Below are positions 9,064-16,989 of a stretch of DNA of 64,000 nt, piece by piece. Made by a program: the position numbers and the translations under genes. This stretch comes from Lachnospiraceae bacterium. GTDB taxonomy: Bacteria > Bacillota > Clostridia > Lachnospirales > Lachnospiraceae. How positions within the stretch are numbered: the stretch's first letter is position 1; each line of letters begins with the position of its first letter. A model generated the notes under the pieces. That model was not told where the DNA came from and did no database searches. It saw nothing but the letters and a program-made list of their open reading frames with translations. The DNA lies in assembly GCA_014804245.1 (NCBI GenBank), contig JAAVAE010000010.1, positions 1-64,000 on the forward strand, given 5' to 3'.

Positions 9064-9411
9064 ATGGTATGTGAAAAATGCAAGGAAGAAATGAATTGGA
9101 GTATTGAAGGTGCTACACAGGGATGGAGATGTCCTGTTTGTGGGTGGAATATAATAACAACATACATTGATGAGATAAGTGCTGATGAGACCGAATATAG
9201 CCTTTATATTAGAAATGTGCAAGAAATTGACAAGGACAAAATAAAGTTTGTTGCAAAAACTGCCAATGTTAGTTTCATTATTGCCAGACAAATGCTTCAG
9301 GAAAAGGAAGTATGTATATTAAGAGCAAAAGCACCTAAGATTAAAATGACAATTGCTAAACTACAAGAATTAAGTATTGGCTTTAACATAAGTCCTATGT
9401 TTAAGTATTAG
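9064..9411 (+). CDS. Candidate immunity protein, zinc-ribbon type, unrelated to 1571/3961 immunity family
   Basis: CEKC...CPVC at N-terminus; 3 bp after the toxin stop. Confidence 0.6.
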   Translation: MVCEKCKEEMNWSIEGATQGWRCPVCGWNIITTYIDEISADETEYSLYIRNVQEIDKDKIKFVAKTANVSFIIARQMLQEKEVCILRAKAPKIKMTIAKLQELSIGFNISPMFKY

Positions 9412-9518
9412 AAAAAAGTCAATGTAATAATTTGGTAATATCTCCCTTGATAATTCACAAAACCCCATGTTACAATGGTACCCATCAGGGGGTATTTGGG
9501 AGAAATATTTCTCCCAAA

Positions 9519-9589
9519 TACCAGAGAAAAACACATACCGGCGGTATTTCTTAGATTTAGAAAGTTGATGAATACCGTCGGTTTTTCTT
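9519..9589 (+). terminator. Terminator-like stem-loop
   Basis: CCGGCGGTATT ... AATACCGTCGG followed by TTTTTC. A homologous element lies near 2095-2150. Confidence 0.55.
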
Positions 9590-9803
9590 TACCTTAAATT
9601 TGCCAGTTGAATCATTAAGAAAAAGCAGTACTGCATTACTCTGTTTGGTAGCAAGAAGTAACTATATACCAAAACGTACCATCCAAGGCAACAGGACAGG
9701 TGATGACAGAAACAGACCCCATGGGTAACAATAATTTAGAAATTGTTTGATTATAGATATATGCAAAGATATATCTGTTTATTTCGTGGTAAAATGGAGC
9801 GTG

Positions 9804-10076
9804 ATGATGAGAGAAAAATGGATGAAAATACTACCTCAAATAATAGAAAATTTGTCTGATTTGCAATTTATAGAGTGTCCAAATTGTGGAGAGAATGATG
9901 TGGAATATTTGTATGTTGGGGATGAAATAACAAGAGTAGGATATATGCAAATCTGGTGCAATAAGTGCTTGCGAGGGATTTACATTAGCAGAGCAGTAGC
10001 GCCAGATAGAGCAAAATTTGTGTCTTTTGATGAAGACGTTAGTGGAATGATTCCCAAATACATATTTGATGATTAA
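9804..10076 (+). CDS. Orphan zinc-ribbon immunity-like protein
   Basis: CPNCGENDVEYLYVGDEITRVGYMQIWCNKC aligns with CPMCKKNDAHLYMHTYDEKTRRGGLWIWCSEC of 5371-5685; no intact toxin next to it. Confidence 0.6.
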   Translation: MMREKWMKILPQIIENLSDLQFIECPNCGENDVEYLYVGDEITRVGYMQIWCNKCLRGIYISRAVAPDRAKFVSFDEDVSGMIPKYIFDD

Positions 10077-10156
10077 AATTTCTGATTTTATGTTGTGAGT
10101 AAATCATAATGAACTAGGTGATAAGATATTCTTAATGTATTGTTGGTGAGGAAGAT

Positions 10157-10954
10157 ATGGAATGGAAAATAAAAATTCTGGCTTGCTGCATGATTGGGCT
10201 TGCTGCTTTTCTTCCTATCGTTATTGCGGCAAAATATGATAGGAAGCATCAATACCTGCATTGGTGTGAAGATGGTTTTGTAATGCGTCAGTCTAAATTT
10301 TTTTTGGTGTTGTCCATAATTTGTACCATTGGGCATTTTGCTTTTGTAGTTATGTGTATTGCCATATTGGGCGAATATATAATTGGTGAAATATGTGGGA
10401 TGTTGGTTTTCTTAGTTGGATTAATAATGGGCGTTGGGCTTTCTATTTATGCACTATTATGGCGATGTGTAGTTAAAGCAGATTCCATGACATTTTATTG
10501 TCCTTTTTTACCGGTCAAAGTAATTAAGTTTTATGAAATTACCAAGGTGGAATATGCAGAAAATAGGACAGCGGGTTATGGAGGAGGAAGAAAATTTTTA
10601 AAGGGATATTGCAAGAAGAAAAAAGTTTTTGAATTTTATGATGACATGATTGGGTTTGATCAATTGTATTATCAACTTTACCAGTTGGGAAAAATCATGA
10701 AGAATGAGTTGAAAGACGAGTTTTGCCTCAGATACAAAAAAGGAGATATTGCCAGAGCTGTATTTGCGCTGGTATTCTTTGGCGGGATTGAGAAGTATTC
10801 TATTCGTGAAATTACGGAGGCTCATGAGGAAAAACATCATATCATTTTATATACAATAAATGCTGAAATAGGTAAAATATCAAAAGATTGTGAGAATTTT
10901 CTGCTTCTGCAGGAACGGTTGACATATGAGGGAATAATTATGAGAAGCCAGTAA
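10157..10954 (+). CDS. Membrane protein of unknown function
   Basis: 265-aa ORF with RBS-like GAGGAAG and several hydrophobic segments near the N-terminus. Confidence 0.6.
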   Translation: MEWKIKILACCMIGLAAFLPIVIAAKYDRKHQYLHWCEDGFVMRQSKFFLVLSIICTIGHFAFVVMCIAILGEYIIGEICGMLVFLVGLIMGVGLSIYALLWRCVVKADSMTFYCPFLPVKVIKFYEITKVEYAENRTAGYGGGRKFLKGYCKKKKVFEFYDDMIGFDQLYYQLYQLGKIMKNELKDEFCLRYKKGDIARAVFALVFFGGIEKYSIREITEAHEEKHHIILYTINAEIGKISKDCENFLLLQERLTYEGIIMRSQ

Positions 10955-11004
10955 TTTGAAAAGGCGTTCCCTGCATCTATTTGCATCTCACTCTATATTT
11001 AAAG

Positions 11005-11068
11005 AAGGTTCGCTATTTGTTCCTTATTTGTTCGCTATTTTGCGAATAAGGAACAAATAGCGAACCTT
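11005..11068. repeat. 24-bp perfect inverted repeat with 16-nt spacer (bidirectional terminator-like hairpin)
   Basis: AAGGTTCGCTATTTGTTCCTTATT ... AATAAGGAACAAATAGCGAACCTT followed by T-run; imperfect extension outward (ATATTTAAA/TTTAAATAT). Confidence 0.85.
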
Positions 11069-11235
11069 TTTTTAAATATTAAGCAAAAATATCAGTATTC
11101 TAACAAGACGAACTATAGGTTATACAAATTTCCCGTGTTTTTAGTCTAAAATCAAGTTTTTTATGTCGAAGAGAGTCTGTTTATGTTTACATATTAAATA
11201 AAGTTCCTCTTTAAAAAAAGGAGGAATGAATAGAT

Positions 11236-11787
11236 ATGCTGTATGACTTGATAAACAATGTGCAAAGGGATGATAAGGAGGCAATGACAGAATTAATCGA
11301 CAGGTTTCAACCGCTGCTAAAAAAATATGCGGCAAAGTTAAACTATGAAGATGCTTATGAGGATATGGTTCTCTACTATATCGGGTTGATAAAAACTATC
11401 AACTTAAATCAATTGATTTGTACAAGGGACGAAGTAATCGTGTCGTACATAAATGTCTCCATAATAAATTTTTACAAAAAGAAAGTATTAAAACTTATAA
11501 ATAGTAAAAAAGAGATTGCATTATCAGACCTTACAGAAGAACAAATGTATTATGTGGATGTGAAGTCCGCAGTGGAGGATGAGACCGATATTTTTACTGA
11601 GCTTGGACTAAAGAATTTACTGAATGATAATGAGTGCCGGGTGATTTATTTGATTTATGTAGAGGGATATACAACTGCAGAGATTGCCAGATTATCTAAG
11701 AAATCCAGACAAGCAGTAAATCAGTTAAAGAACAGGGCTCTTAAAAAGATAAAAAATGCATTCGATTTATTTACGATTTCGTCTTAG
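11236..11787 (+). CDS. Small sigma-70-family factor, TcdR/UviA/BotR-like
   Basis: 183 aa: ELIDRFQPLLKKYAAKLNYEDAYEDM (region 2-like) and GYTTAEIARLSKKSRQAVNQLKNRALKKIK (region 4 HTH-like). Confidence 0.75.
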   Translation: MLYDLINNVQRDDKEAMTELIDRFQPLLKKYAAKLNYEDAYEDMVLYYIGLIKTINLNQLICTRDEVIVSYINVSIINFYKKKVLKLINSKKEIALSDLTEEQMYYVDVKSAVEDETDIFTELGLKNLLNDNECRVIYLIYVEGYTTAEIARLSKKSRQAVNQLKNRALKKIKNAFDLFTISS

Positions 11788-11835
11788 CTTACTCATTATT
11801 ATTAAAACCAAAAGTAAAAGAAAGAGGTGTGGGCT

Positions 11836-12138
11836 ATGGACGAAACGGAAGTTGCTGTAAAAGTGGAGGTTCACGATCATGATATAGAATCTCTCAAATA
11901 TCGAGTCAACGATCTGGAGTCACAGAGCAAAGCCATACAGGAACTTGCCATATCGGTAAACAGGATGGCGGTCAGTATGGAGAATATGCTGCAGGAACTG
12001 AATCGTCAGGGAGAGCGGCTGGAGGTTCTGGAGAGGATGCCGGCGGAGACAGGAAAGCTGGTAAAAACAGCAATTATAACTGCACTTACAGGCAGTATTG
12101 TAGGCGCCATGATGACGGCAATATTAACATTATTATAG
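11836..12138 (+). CDS. XhlA-like (haemolysin XhlA/holin-associated) protein
   Basis: Coiled-coil region plus a single C-terminal TM segment; sits directly upstream of holin and endolysin. Confidence 0.6.
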   Translation: MDETEVAVKVEVHDHDIESLKYRVNDLESQSKAIQELAISVNRMAVSMENMLQELNRQGERLEVLERMPAETGKLVKTAIITALTGSIVGAMMTAILTLL

Positions 12139-12155
12139 ATTTGGAAGAAGGGAAG

Positions 12156-12371
12156 ATGAGAACGGTGGAAAAGAGAAAAATAATAAATTGGTTTAAGGCA
12201 GCAGGCATCAGAGCAGTAAAGACCATGGCACAGACGGCAGTAGCAACGATTGGCACGGCAGCAGTGCTTGGGGATGTGAATTGGGTGATGGCAGGATCGG
12301 CGGCATTATTATCCGGTTTGCTTTCTTTCCTCACATCTGTTGCCGGACTGCCGGAACTAAAAATACAGTGA
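12156..12371 (+). CDS. r1t-type phage-like holin
   Basis: WFKAAGIRAVKTMAQTAVATIGTAAVLGDVNWVMAGSAALLSGLLSFLTSVAGLPE is characteristic of r1t-family holins. Confidence 0.85.
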   Translation: MRTVEKRKIINWFKAAGIRAVKTMAQTAVATIGTAAVLGDVNWVMAGSAALLSGLLSFLTSVAGLPELKIQ

Positions 12372-12388
12372 AGGCAGGTTGAGAATTT

Positions 12389-13408
12389 ATGATAGTTGGA
12401 ATAAACTGTGGACATACAATCAGCGGTCCTGGCTATGGAACGAACGGATTGATAAAGGAGTCTGAGCATACAAGGCTTGTTGGATATGCACTGATGGATT
12501 TGTTAAAAGAAAAAGGCATTAAGGTCGTGGATTGCACGATAAATGAAGCGCAATCGCAGCAGCAATACCTTGCGGCAGCGGTGGAGATAGCCAATAGTGA
12601 GAACTTAGACTGGTTTGTCAGCATTCATTTTAATGCCTCTGTGATGCATACAGGACAGGGGGTAGAGATTTTTACTTATGAAGGCCGTAGGTATAAGGAA
12701 GCGCTGTGCATTTGCAATAATATTGCAGAGCTTGGATTTACGAATCGCGGGATAAAAAAAGGAAATCATTTATATGTCATTCGTAAGACAAAAGCGAAGG
12801 CTATGTTAATTGAAGTGTGCTTTTGTGATAATTCGGAGGATGTGAAAATATATAGCCGGGGCGGGGGAGAGCAGGCGATTGCGCAGGCAATATTGAGCGG
12901 TATTTGCGGGCAGGCGGAAAACGAAGAACTTCCTTTTGAAGATTATGTAGGAAAAGTTGCCCGTGAAGATTGGCAAAAGCGAAGGATCGTTCTTCCTTCC
13001 GTGGTAGTGGCGCAGGCAATAAAGGAATCAGCAAGGGGAACATCGGAGCTGGCGCAAAATGCCAATGCATTGTTCGGGATAAAAAAGAATGGATGGACAG
13101 GCAGAATTTATGTAAAAGAAGCAGTGGAGCAACGCGAGGATGGCAGTTATTACACAGTAGATGAGACACAGTGGCGCGCATATGACAGCTGGGAGCAGTC
13201 TATTCTGGATCATAACGATTATATAGCGACAAGATACCTGGCTGGAGAGAAAAAGTTGCGATACGAACCGGTTATCGGGTGTGAAAGTTACATACTTGCC
13301 TGTCAGTATTTGCAGGAATGCGGATATGCAACTGCTCGTAACTATGCCGAATCTTTAATAAATGACTATATAGAGAAGTACAACTTGACACGATTTGATT
13401 ATTTTTAA
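12389..13408 (+). CDS. Endolysin: N-acetylmuramoyl-L-alanine amidase (Amidase_3) plus glucosaminidase domain
   Basis: N-terminal IVGINCGHTISGPGYG...SIHFNAS...IEVCFCDN; C-terminal LPSVVVAQAIKESARGTSELAQNANALFGIK glucosaminidase signature. Confidence 0.9.
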   Translation: MIVGINCGHTISGPGYGTNGLIKESEHTRLVGYALMDLLKEKGIKVVDCTINEAQSQQQYLAAAVEIANSENLDWFVSIHFNASVMHTGQGVEIFTYEGRRYKEALCICNNIAELGFTNRGIKKGNHLYVIRKTKAKAMLIEVCFCDNSEDVKIYSRGGGEQAIAQAILSGICGQAENEELPFEDYVGKVAREDWQKRRIVLPSVVVAQAIKESARGTSELAQNANALFGIKKNGWTGRIYVKEAVEQREDGSYYTVDETQWRAYDSWEQSILDHNDYIATRYLAGEKKLRYEPVIGCESYILACQYLQECGYATARNYAESLINDYIEKYNLTRFDYF

Positions 13409-13525
13409 ACAAAAAATATAAAAACAACACCATTGGTTAATGTATCTTCCCGCTGGTTTCTGTATGATAAAGGACTTGTAGGATAAACTAATCGTATGCT
13501 ACAGCAACCAATGGAGGTGTTTTTT

Positions 13526-13855
13526 ATGGATATGTCAAGCATTGGTAAAAACATCAGAAAGAAACGATTGGCAAAGTCCTGGAACCAGGAGGTCTTAGCG
13601 GGCAAGGTTGAGGTGACTGCTTCCTATATTGGCATGATAGAGCGGGGAGAAAAGATCCCCAGACTGGGAACATTCATACGGATCACCAATGAGCTGGGTG
13701 CGACTTCAGATGAAATTTTGGAAGGGGTCATAAACAGGGGATACGAAGTCAGAATGTCGAAGTATATGGAAAAGATTGGAAAACTTCCCAAGGAGGAACA
13801 GAACAGGATTTTTGATCTGCTTGACGTCATGCTGGAACGCGGAAGCAGGAATTAG
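13526..13855 (+). CDS. XRE-family HTH transcriptional regulator
   Basis: IGKNIRKKRLAKSWNQEVLAGKVEVTASYIGMIERGEKIPRLGTFIRITNELG. Confidence 0.9.
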   Translation: MDMSSIGKNIRKKRLAKSWNQEVLAGKVEVTASYIGMIERGEKIPRLGTFIRITNELGATSDEILEGVINRGYEVRMSKYMEKIGKLPKEEQNRIFDLLDVMLERGSRN

Positions 13856-13898
13856 CCAGATAAATACAGTAAAGAAAAAATGTACACGGGGATGAAAT

Positions 13899-14651
13899 AT
13901 GTACAAAATAGCAATTTGTGAAGATGATATAAATTATATTGTCTTTTTAAAAAAGATGCTTTTGAAAATAGAAGGCATAAATGAAAGTACGGCATCATTT
14001 TATGAGTTCCTCTCCGGTGAGGAACTTTTTTTTCACACATCTTTGGATTTTGATCTGGTAATATTGGACATTCAGATGGGTAATCTGAATGGTTATGAAA
14101 CGGCAAGAAAGCTAAGAGAGTTTGACCGGAATATGCTCCTTGTATTCTGTACCGGGAAAGTAGAACCCGCCGCAGAGCACTTTAAGGTGACGCCGTACAG
14201 ATATCTTTTGAAAAGATATACAGATGATGAGATGCTGAGCGAGATGAAAGAGATAGTGGATAAAATGAAGGAGCAAAAAAGCTATCCTTATGTCATGTGC
14301 AAATACAGCGCAGGAAAAGATCAAATCAGAGTGTATCCCGAATCTGTTTTGTACATTGCAATCAGGTATGAAGCCAGCGAAATATTTGCCTGCGGGAAGC
14401 TGAAAGAGCAATTTCCAAGTGAGACATTGCGAGTTGGTATGAACCTGAATGATGTTTATAAAATATTTAATGAAAGCTGCGGGTTTGCCAGAGCTCATAA
14501 CAGCTATATTATCAACATGGCATATATAGTGGAAATTAATGCACAGAGCGTCAAACTGACAGACGGGACGGAACTTACGATTGCCAGATCCCGGTCCAGA
14601 GAATTCCAAAAGGCATTTGCCGGATTTTTGGCAGCAAAGTACAAGGGGTGA
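13899..14651 (+). CDS. agrA: LytTR response regulator, AgrA-like
   Basis: Receiver domain (ICEDD, LDIQMGNLNGYE) plus LytTR domain (FARAHNSYIINMAYIVEINAQSVKLTDGTELTIARSR). Confidence 0.85.
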   Translation: MYKIAICEDDINYIVFLKKMLLKIEGINESTASFYEFLSGEELFFHTSLDFDLVILDIQMGNLNGYETARKLREFDRNMLLVFCTGKVEPAAEHFKVTPYRYLLKRYTDDEMLSEMKEIVDKMKEQKSYPYVMCKYSAGKDQIRVYPESVLYIAIRYEASEIFACGKLKEQFPSETLRVGMNLNDVYKIFNESCGFARAHNSYIINMAYIVEINAQSVKLTDGTELTIARSRSREFQKAFAGFLAAKYKG

Positions 14652-14657
14652 GAGAGG

Positions 14658-15977
14658 TTGGATGTAATATATAGATCTGTACAGGTATTTGTCTGTATCT
14701 TTGAAGTTTATCTGATGTTTGATTTCTTTTCGTCTTTTTTCCCATTAAAAGAAACATTAAAAGATAAATATACAAAAGTTCTGATTATCTTTGGAAATTC
14801 CGCCTGTGTTTTTGTCGTTAATTCCTTGAATAATTCTGTAGTTAATATCGTGGCAATGCAGGTGATTTACCTGTCCATGCTTTTTGGAGCCTTTAAGGGC
14901 GGGCATTTTAAGAGGATTCTTTATTACATCATGGCAACGGCCATCATGGCTGGCAGCGAATTTGTAGCGATTGTCCTCTTGTCCCTTCCGTCCGATTTTG
15001 CTATGATCCAGATACAGCAAAATCCAATTTCAACAATTTATTCCCTGCTCTGTGCGAAACTGTTGTCGTTCATATTTTTTAATGTGGTAAAAAGAATTCC
15101 TAAAAATACAAGCAATAAAATGGGTATCAAAAATCTGATGCTCTACATTGTGGTTCCGATGTCGATGATGGGCATTATGATTGCAATTGCATATCTGAAT
15201 ATAGATTTTGCTTCTCTGGGAATAGAAAAAATATTATTGATTTTCAGCAGTGTTCTGGCAATTGTCGGATGTGTCCTTACTTTTTATGTATTTGACAGAT
15301 ATTCTTCTACCACTGAAAAATTACAGCAACAGGAACTGATGATAGCAAAATTGGAAATGGAAGAACGGTATTATGAGCATGTAGAGCAAATGAATCAAGA
15401 ACATGCCAGCCTGCTGCACGACTTTCACCACTATTTAAAAACGATTGGAGAGGCGGCGGCAGAAAATAAGGACGAGGATGTTATGTCAATTGTTTCTGAA
15501 TTGAAGATACAGGTTGCTGGTACGGAGTCGGTTATCATCTGCGGACACAGGCTGTTAAACGCTATTCTGAATGAGAAGAAAAAAGATGCAGAGCAAAAAG
15601 GAATTACTATACATATAACCGTAGAACCTGAATTTTCGGTAGAACAGATTAAAGATATTGATTTGATCGCAATAGTAGGAAATTTAATCGACAATGCCAT
15701 GGAGGCAGCTTTAGACTGCAAAGAGGGATATGTGAATATTTACATGTATGCAGAGAATGAGAGCCGCTTTTCTGTCATGAAAATCACAAATAACTACCGC
15801 GAAGAGATCCGGCAGAAAGACGGTATTTTCTTAACCAGTAAAGCGGATAAGGAAAAACATGGTATAGGAATTCAAAATGTAAACAGCATTGTTACAAAAT
15901 ATGGCGGATTTTTGCAGAACGCCTATGAAAATGGAATTTTCACTTCGCTGGTAATTTTACCGATTAAAGAAGCTTGA
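14658..15977 (+). CDS. agrC: AgrC-like sensor histidine kinase (GHKL)
   Basis: Polytopic N-terminus, LLHDFHHYLKTIG H-box, IVGNLIDNAMEAAL N-box, KEKHGIGIQNV G-box. Confidence 0.85.
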   Translation: MDVIYRSVQVFVCIFEVYLMFDFFSSFFPLKETLKDKYTKVLIIFGNSACVFVVNSLNNSVVNIVAMQVIYLSMLFGAFKGGHFKRILYYIMATAIMAGSEFVAIVLLSLPSDFAMIQIQQNPISTIYSLLCAKLLSFIFFNVVKRIPKNTSNKMGIKNLMLYIVVPMSMMGIMIAIAYLNIDFASLGIEKILLIFSSVLAIVGCVLTFYVFDRYSSTTEKLQQQELMIAKLEMEERYYEHVEQMNQEHASLLHDFHHYLKTIGEAAAENKDEDVMSIVSELKIQVAGTESVIICGHRLLNAILNEKKKDAEQKGITIHITVEPEFSVEQIKDIDLIAIVGNLIDNAMEAALDCKEGYVNIYMYAENESRFSVMKITNNYREEIRQKDGIFLTSKADKEKHGIGIQNVNSIVTKYGGFLQNAYENGIFTSLVILPIKEA

Positions 15978-16034
15978 AATAGAAAAAACTTCATACAGAC
16001 AACAGCGATTGAGAGAGTTGCAGGAGCCATATTA

Positions 16035-16056
16035 GGAGCCTTGCGGCTCTTTTTTC
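16035..16056 (+). terminator. Rho-independent terminator after agrC
   Basis: GGAGCC TTGC GGCTC TTTTTT. Confidence 0.8.
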
Positions 16057-16157
16057 TATCCAATATACAAAAAAGCCGTAAAAAACGACAAAAATACCGA
16101 AGTTTCTGATTTTTGGAAATCCAAGTAGTAAAATGAGAACGCGTTAACTATAGTGCT

Positions 16158-16185
16158 AATAGATAAATCAATAAATTTATCTATT
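16158..16185. promoter_or_regulatory. Palindrome upstream of agrD
   Basis: AATAGATAAAT CAATAA ATTTATCTATT, 11-bp perfect arms, about 30 bp before the agrD ATG. Confidence 0.55.
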
Positions 16186-16216
16186 GATTATTCAGATTAA
16201 TTTGGAGGAAGAGGTT

Positions 16217-16378
16217 ATGAGGAAAATCATGAATGTACTGAAAGAAAAAAAGTTTTGGGGAGTAGTAAACAGTCTGGCACTGGTTATGGTGGTTGCTAAT
16301 GCACAGCAGTGCTGCTATTGGTTTTTGCATCAGCCCAAACTTCCCGAGGAAGCTGAAAAGTACAGGAAATTCAAATAA
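16217..16378 (+). CDS. agrD: Cyclic-lactone autoinducer (AgrD) precursor peptide
   Basis: MRKIMNVLKEKKFWGVVNSLALVMVVANAQQCCYWFLHQPKLPEEAEKYRKFK: amphipathic leader, Cys core, and HQPKLPEE tail comparable to DEPKVPEE of S. aureus AgrD. Confidence 0.9.
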   Translation: MRKIMNVLKEKKFWGVVNSLALVMVVANAQQCCYWFLHQPKLPEEAEKYRKFK

Positions 16379-16383
16379 AATCT

Positions 16384-16974
16384 ATGTTGGAATCAGTTGC
16401 ATATAGAATCGTCAATACTCAAATCTGCAAAGGTCTTCTAAAGGAGGAAGATCGGAACATTTACCAATACGGTTACCAGATGCTGATGGAATACTGCATC
16501 AACATAGCAACATCAATTACCATTGCTGCCTTTTTTCATGCCTATAAAATCGTTTTGGTATTTTCGCTGGCATATTTCCTGCTGAGGGGATATGCCGGCG
16601 GATACCATGCAAAGACCAGCATCGGGTGCTTCCTGATGTCGGCGGTGCTGCTTGCGGCGGTTGTAGTGGTGGTCAGATATGCTGGTAATATGAGTTTCAG
16701 TAAAGAGCTGATTTTGGCGGAAGTCGTTATGTTGCCATATGTCTTTAAGAAAATGCCAATTCCAGTGAAGAATAAACCTGTTACAGAAAATGAGAAGATT
16801 CACTTTGGGAAAATGGCAAGATTGGTGTATGCGACAGAGTTTGTAGTGGGTATTGTGCTCATTGGGCTTGGCAGAATGGAGAGTGCTTTATCAGTGCTGG
16901 TGGCTCATGGAGTGATTTTTATTATGGCTGTGGGGGATAGCACTTATCAATTTGTAAAAAGTGGTTATAAGTAA
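16384..16974 (+). CDS. agrB: AgrB peptide-processing protease
   Basis: RGYAGGYHAKTSIGC carries the AgrB catalytic His and Cys; polytopic. Confidence 0.92.
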   Translation: MLESVAYRIVNTQICKGLLKEEDRNIYQYGYQMLMEYCINIATSITIAAFFHAYKIVLVFSLAYFLLRGYAGGYHAKTSIGCFLMSAVLLAAVVVVVRYAGNMSFSKELILAEVVMLPYVFKKMPIPVKNKPVTENEKIHFGKMARLVYATEFVVGIVLIGLGRMESALSVLVAHGVIFIMAVGDSTYQFVKSGYK

Positions 16975-16989
16975 ACCGTAAGTGATGGG

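Noticed and set aside
11236-13408. Prophage
   Set aside because: Only sigma, XhlA-like, holin and lysin genes are present; no integrase, terminase, capsid or tail genes are visible in the window.
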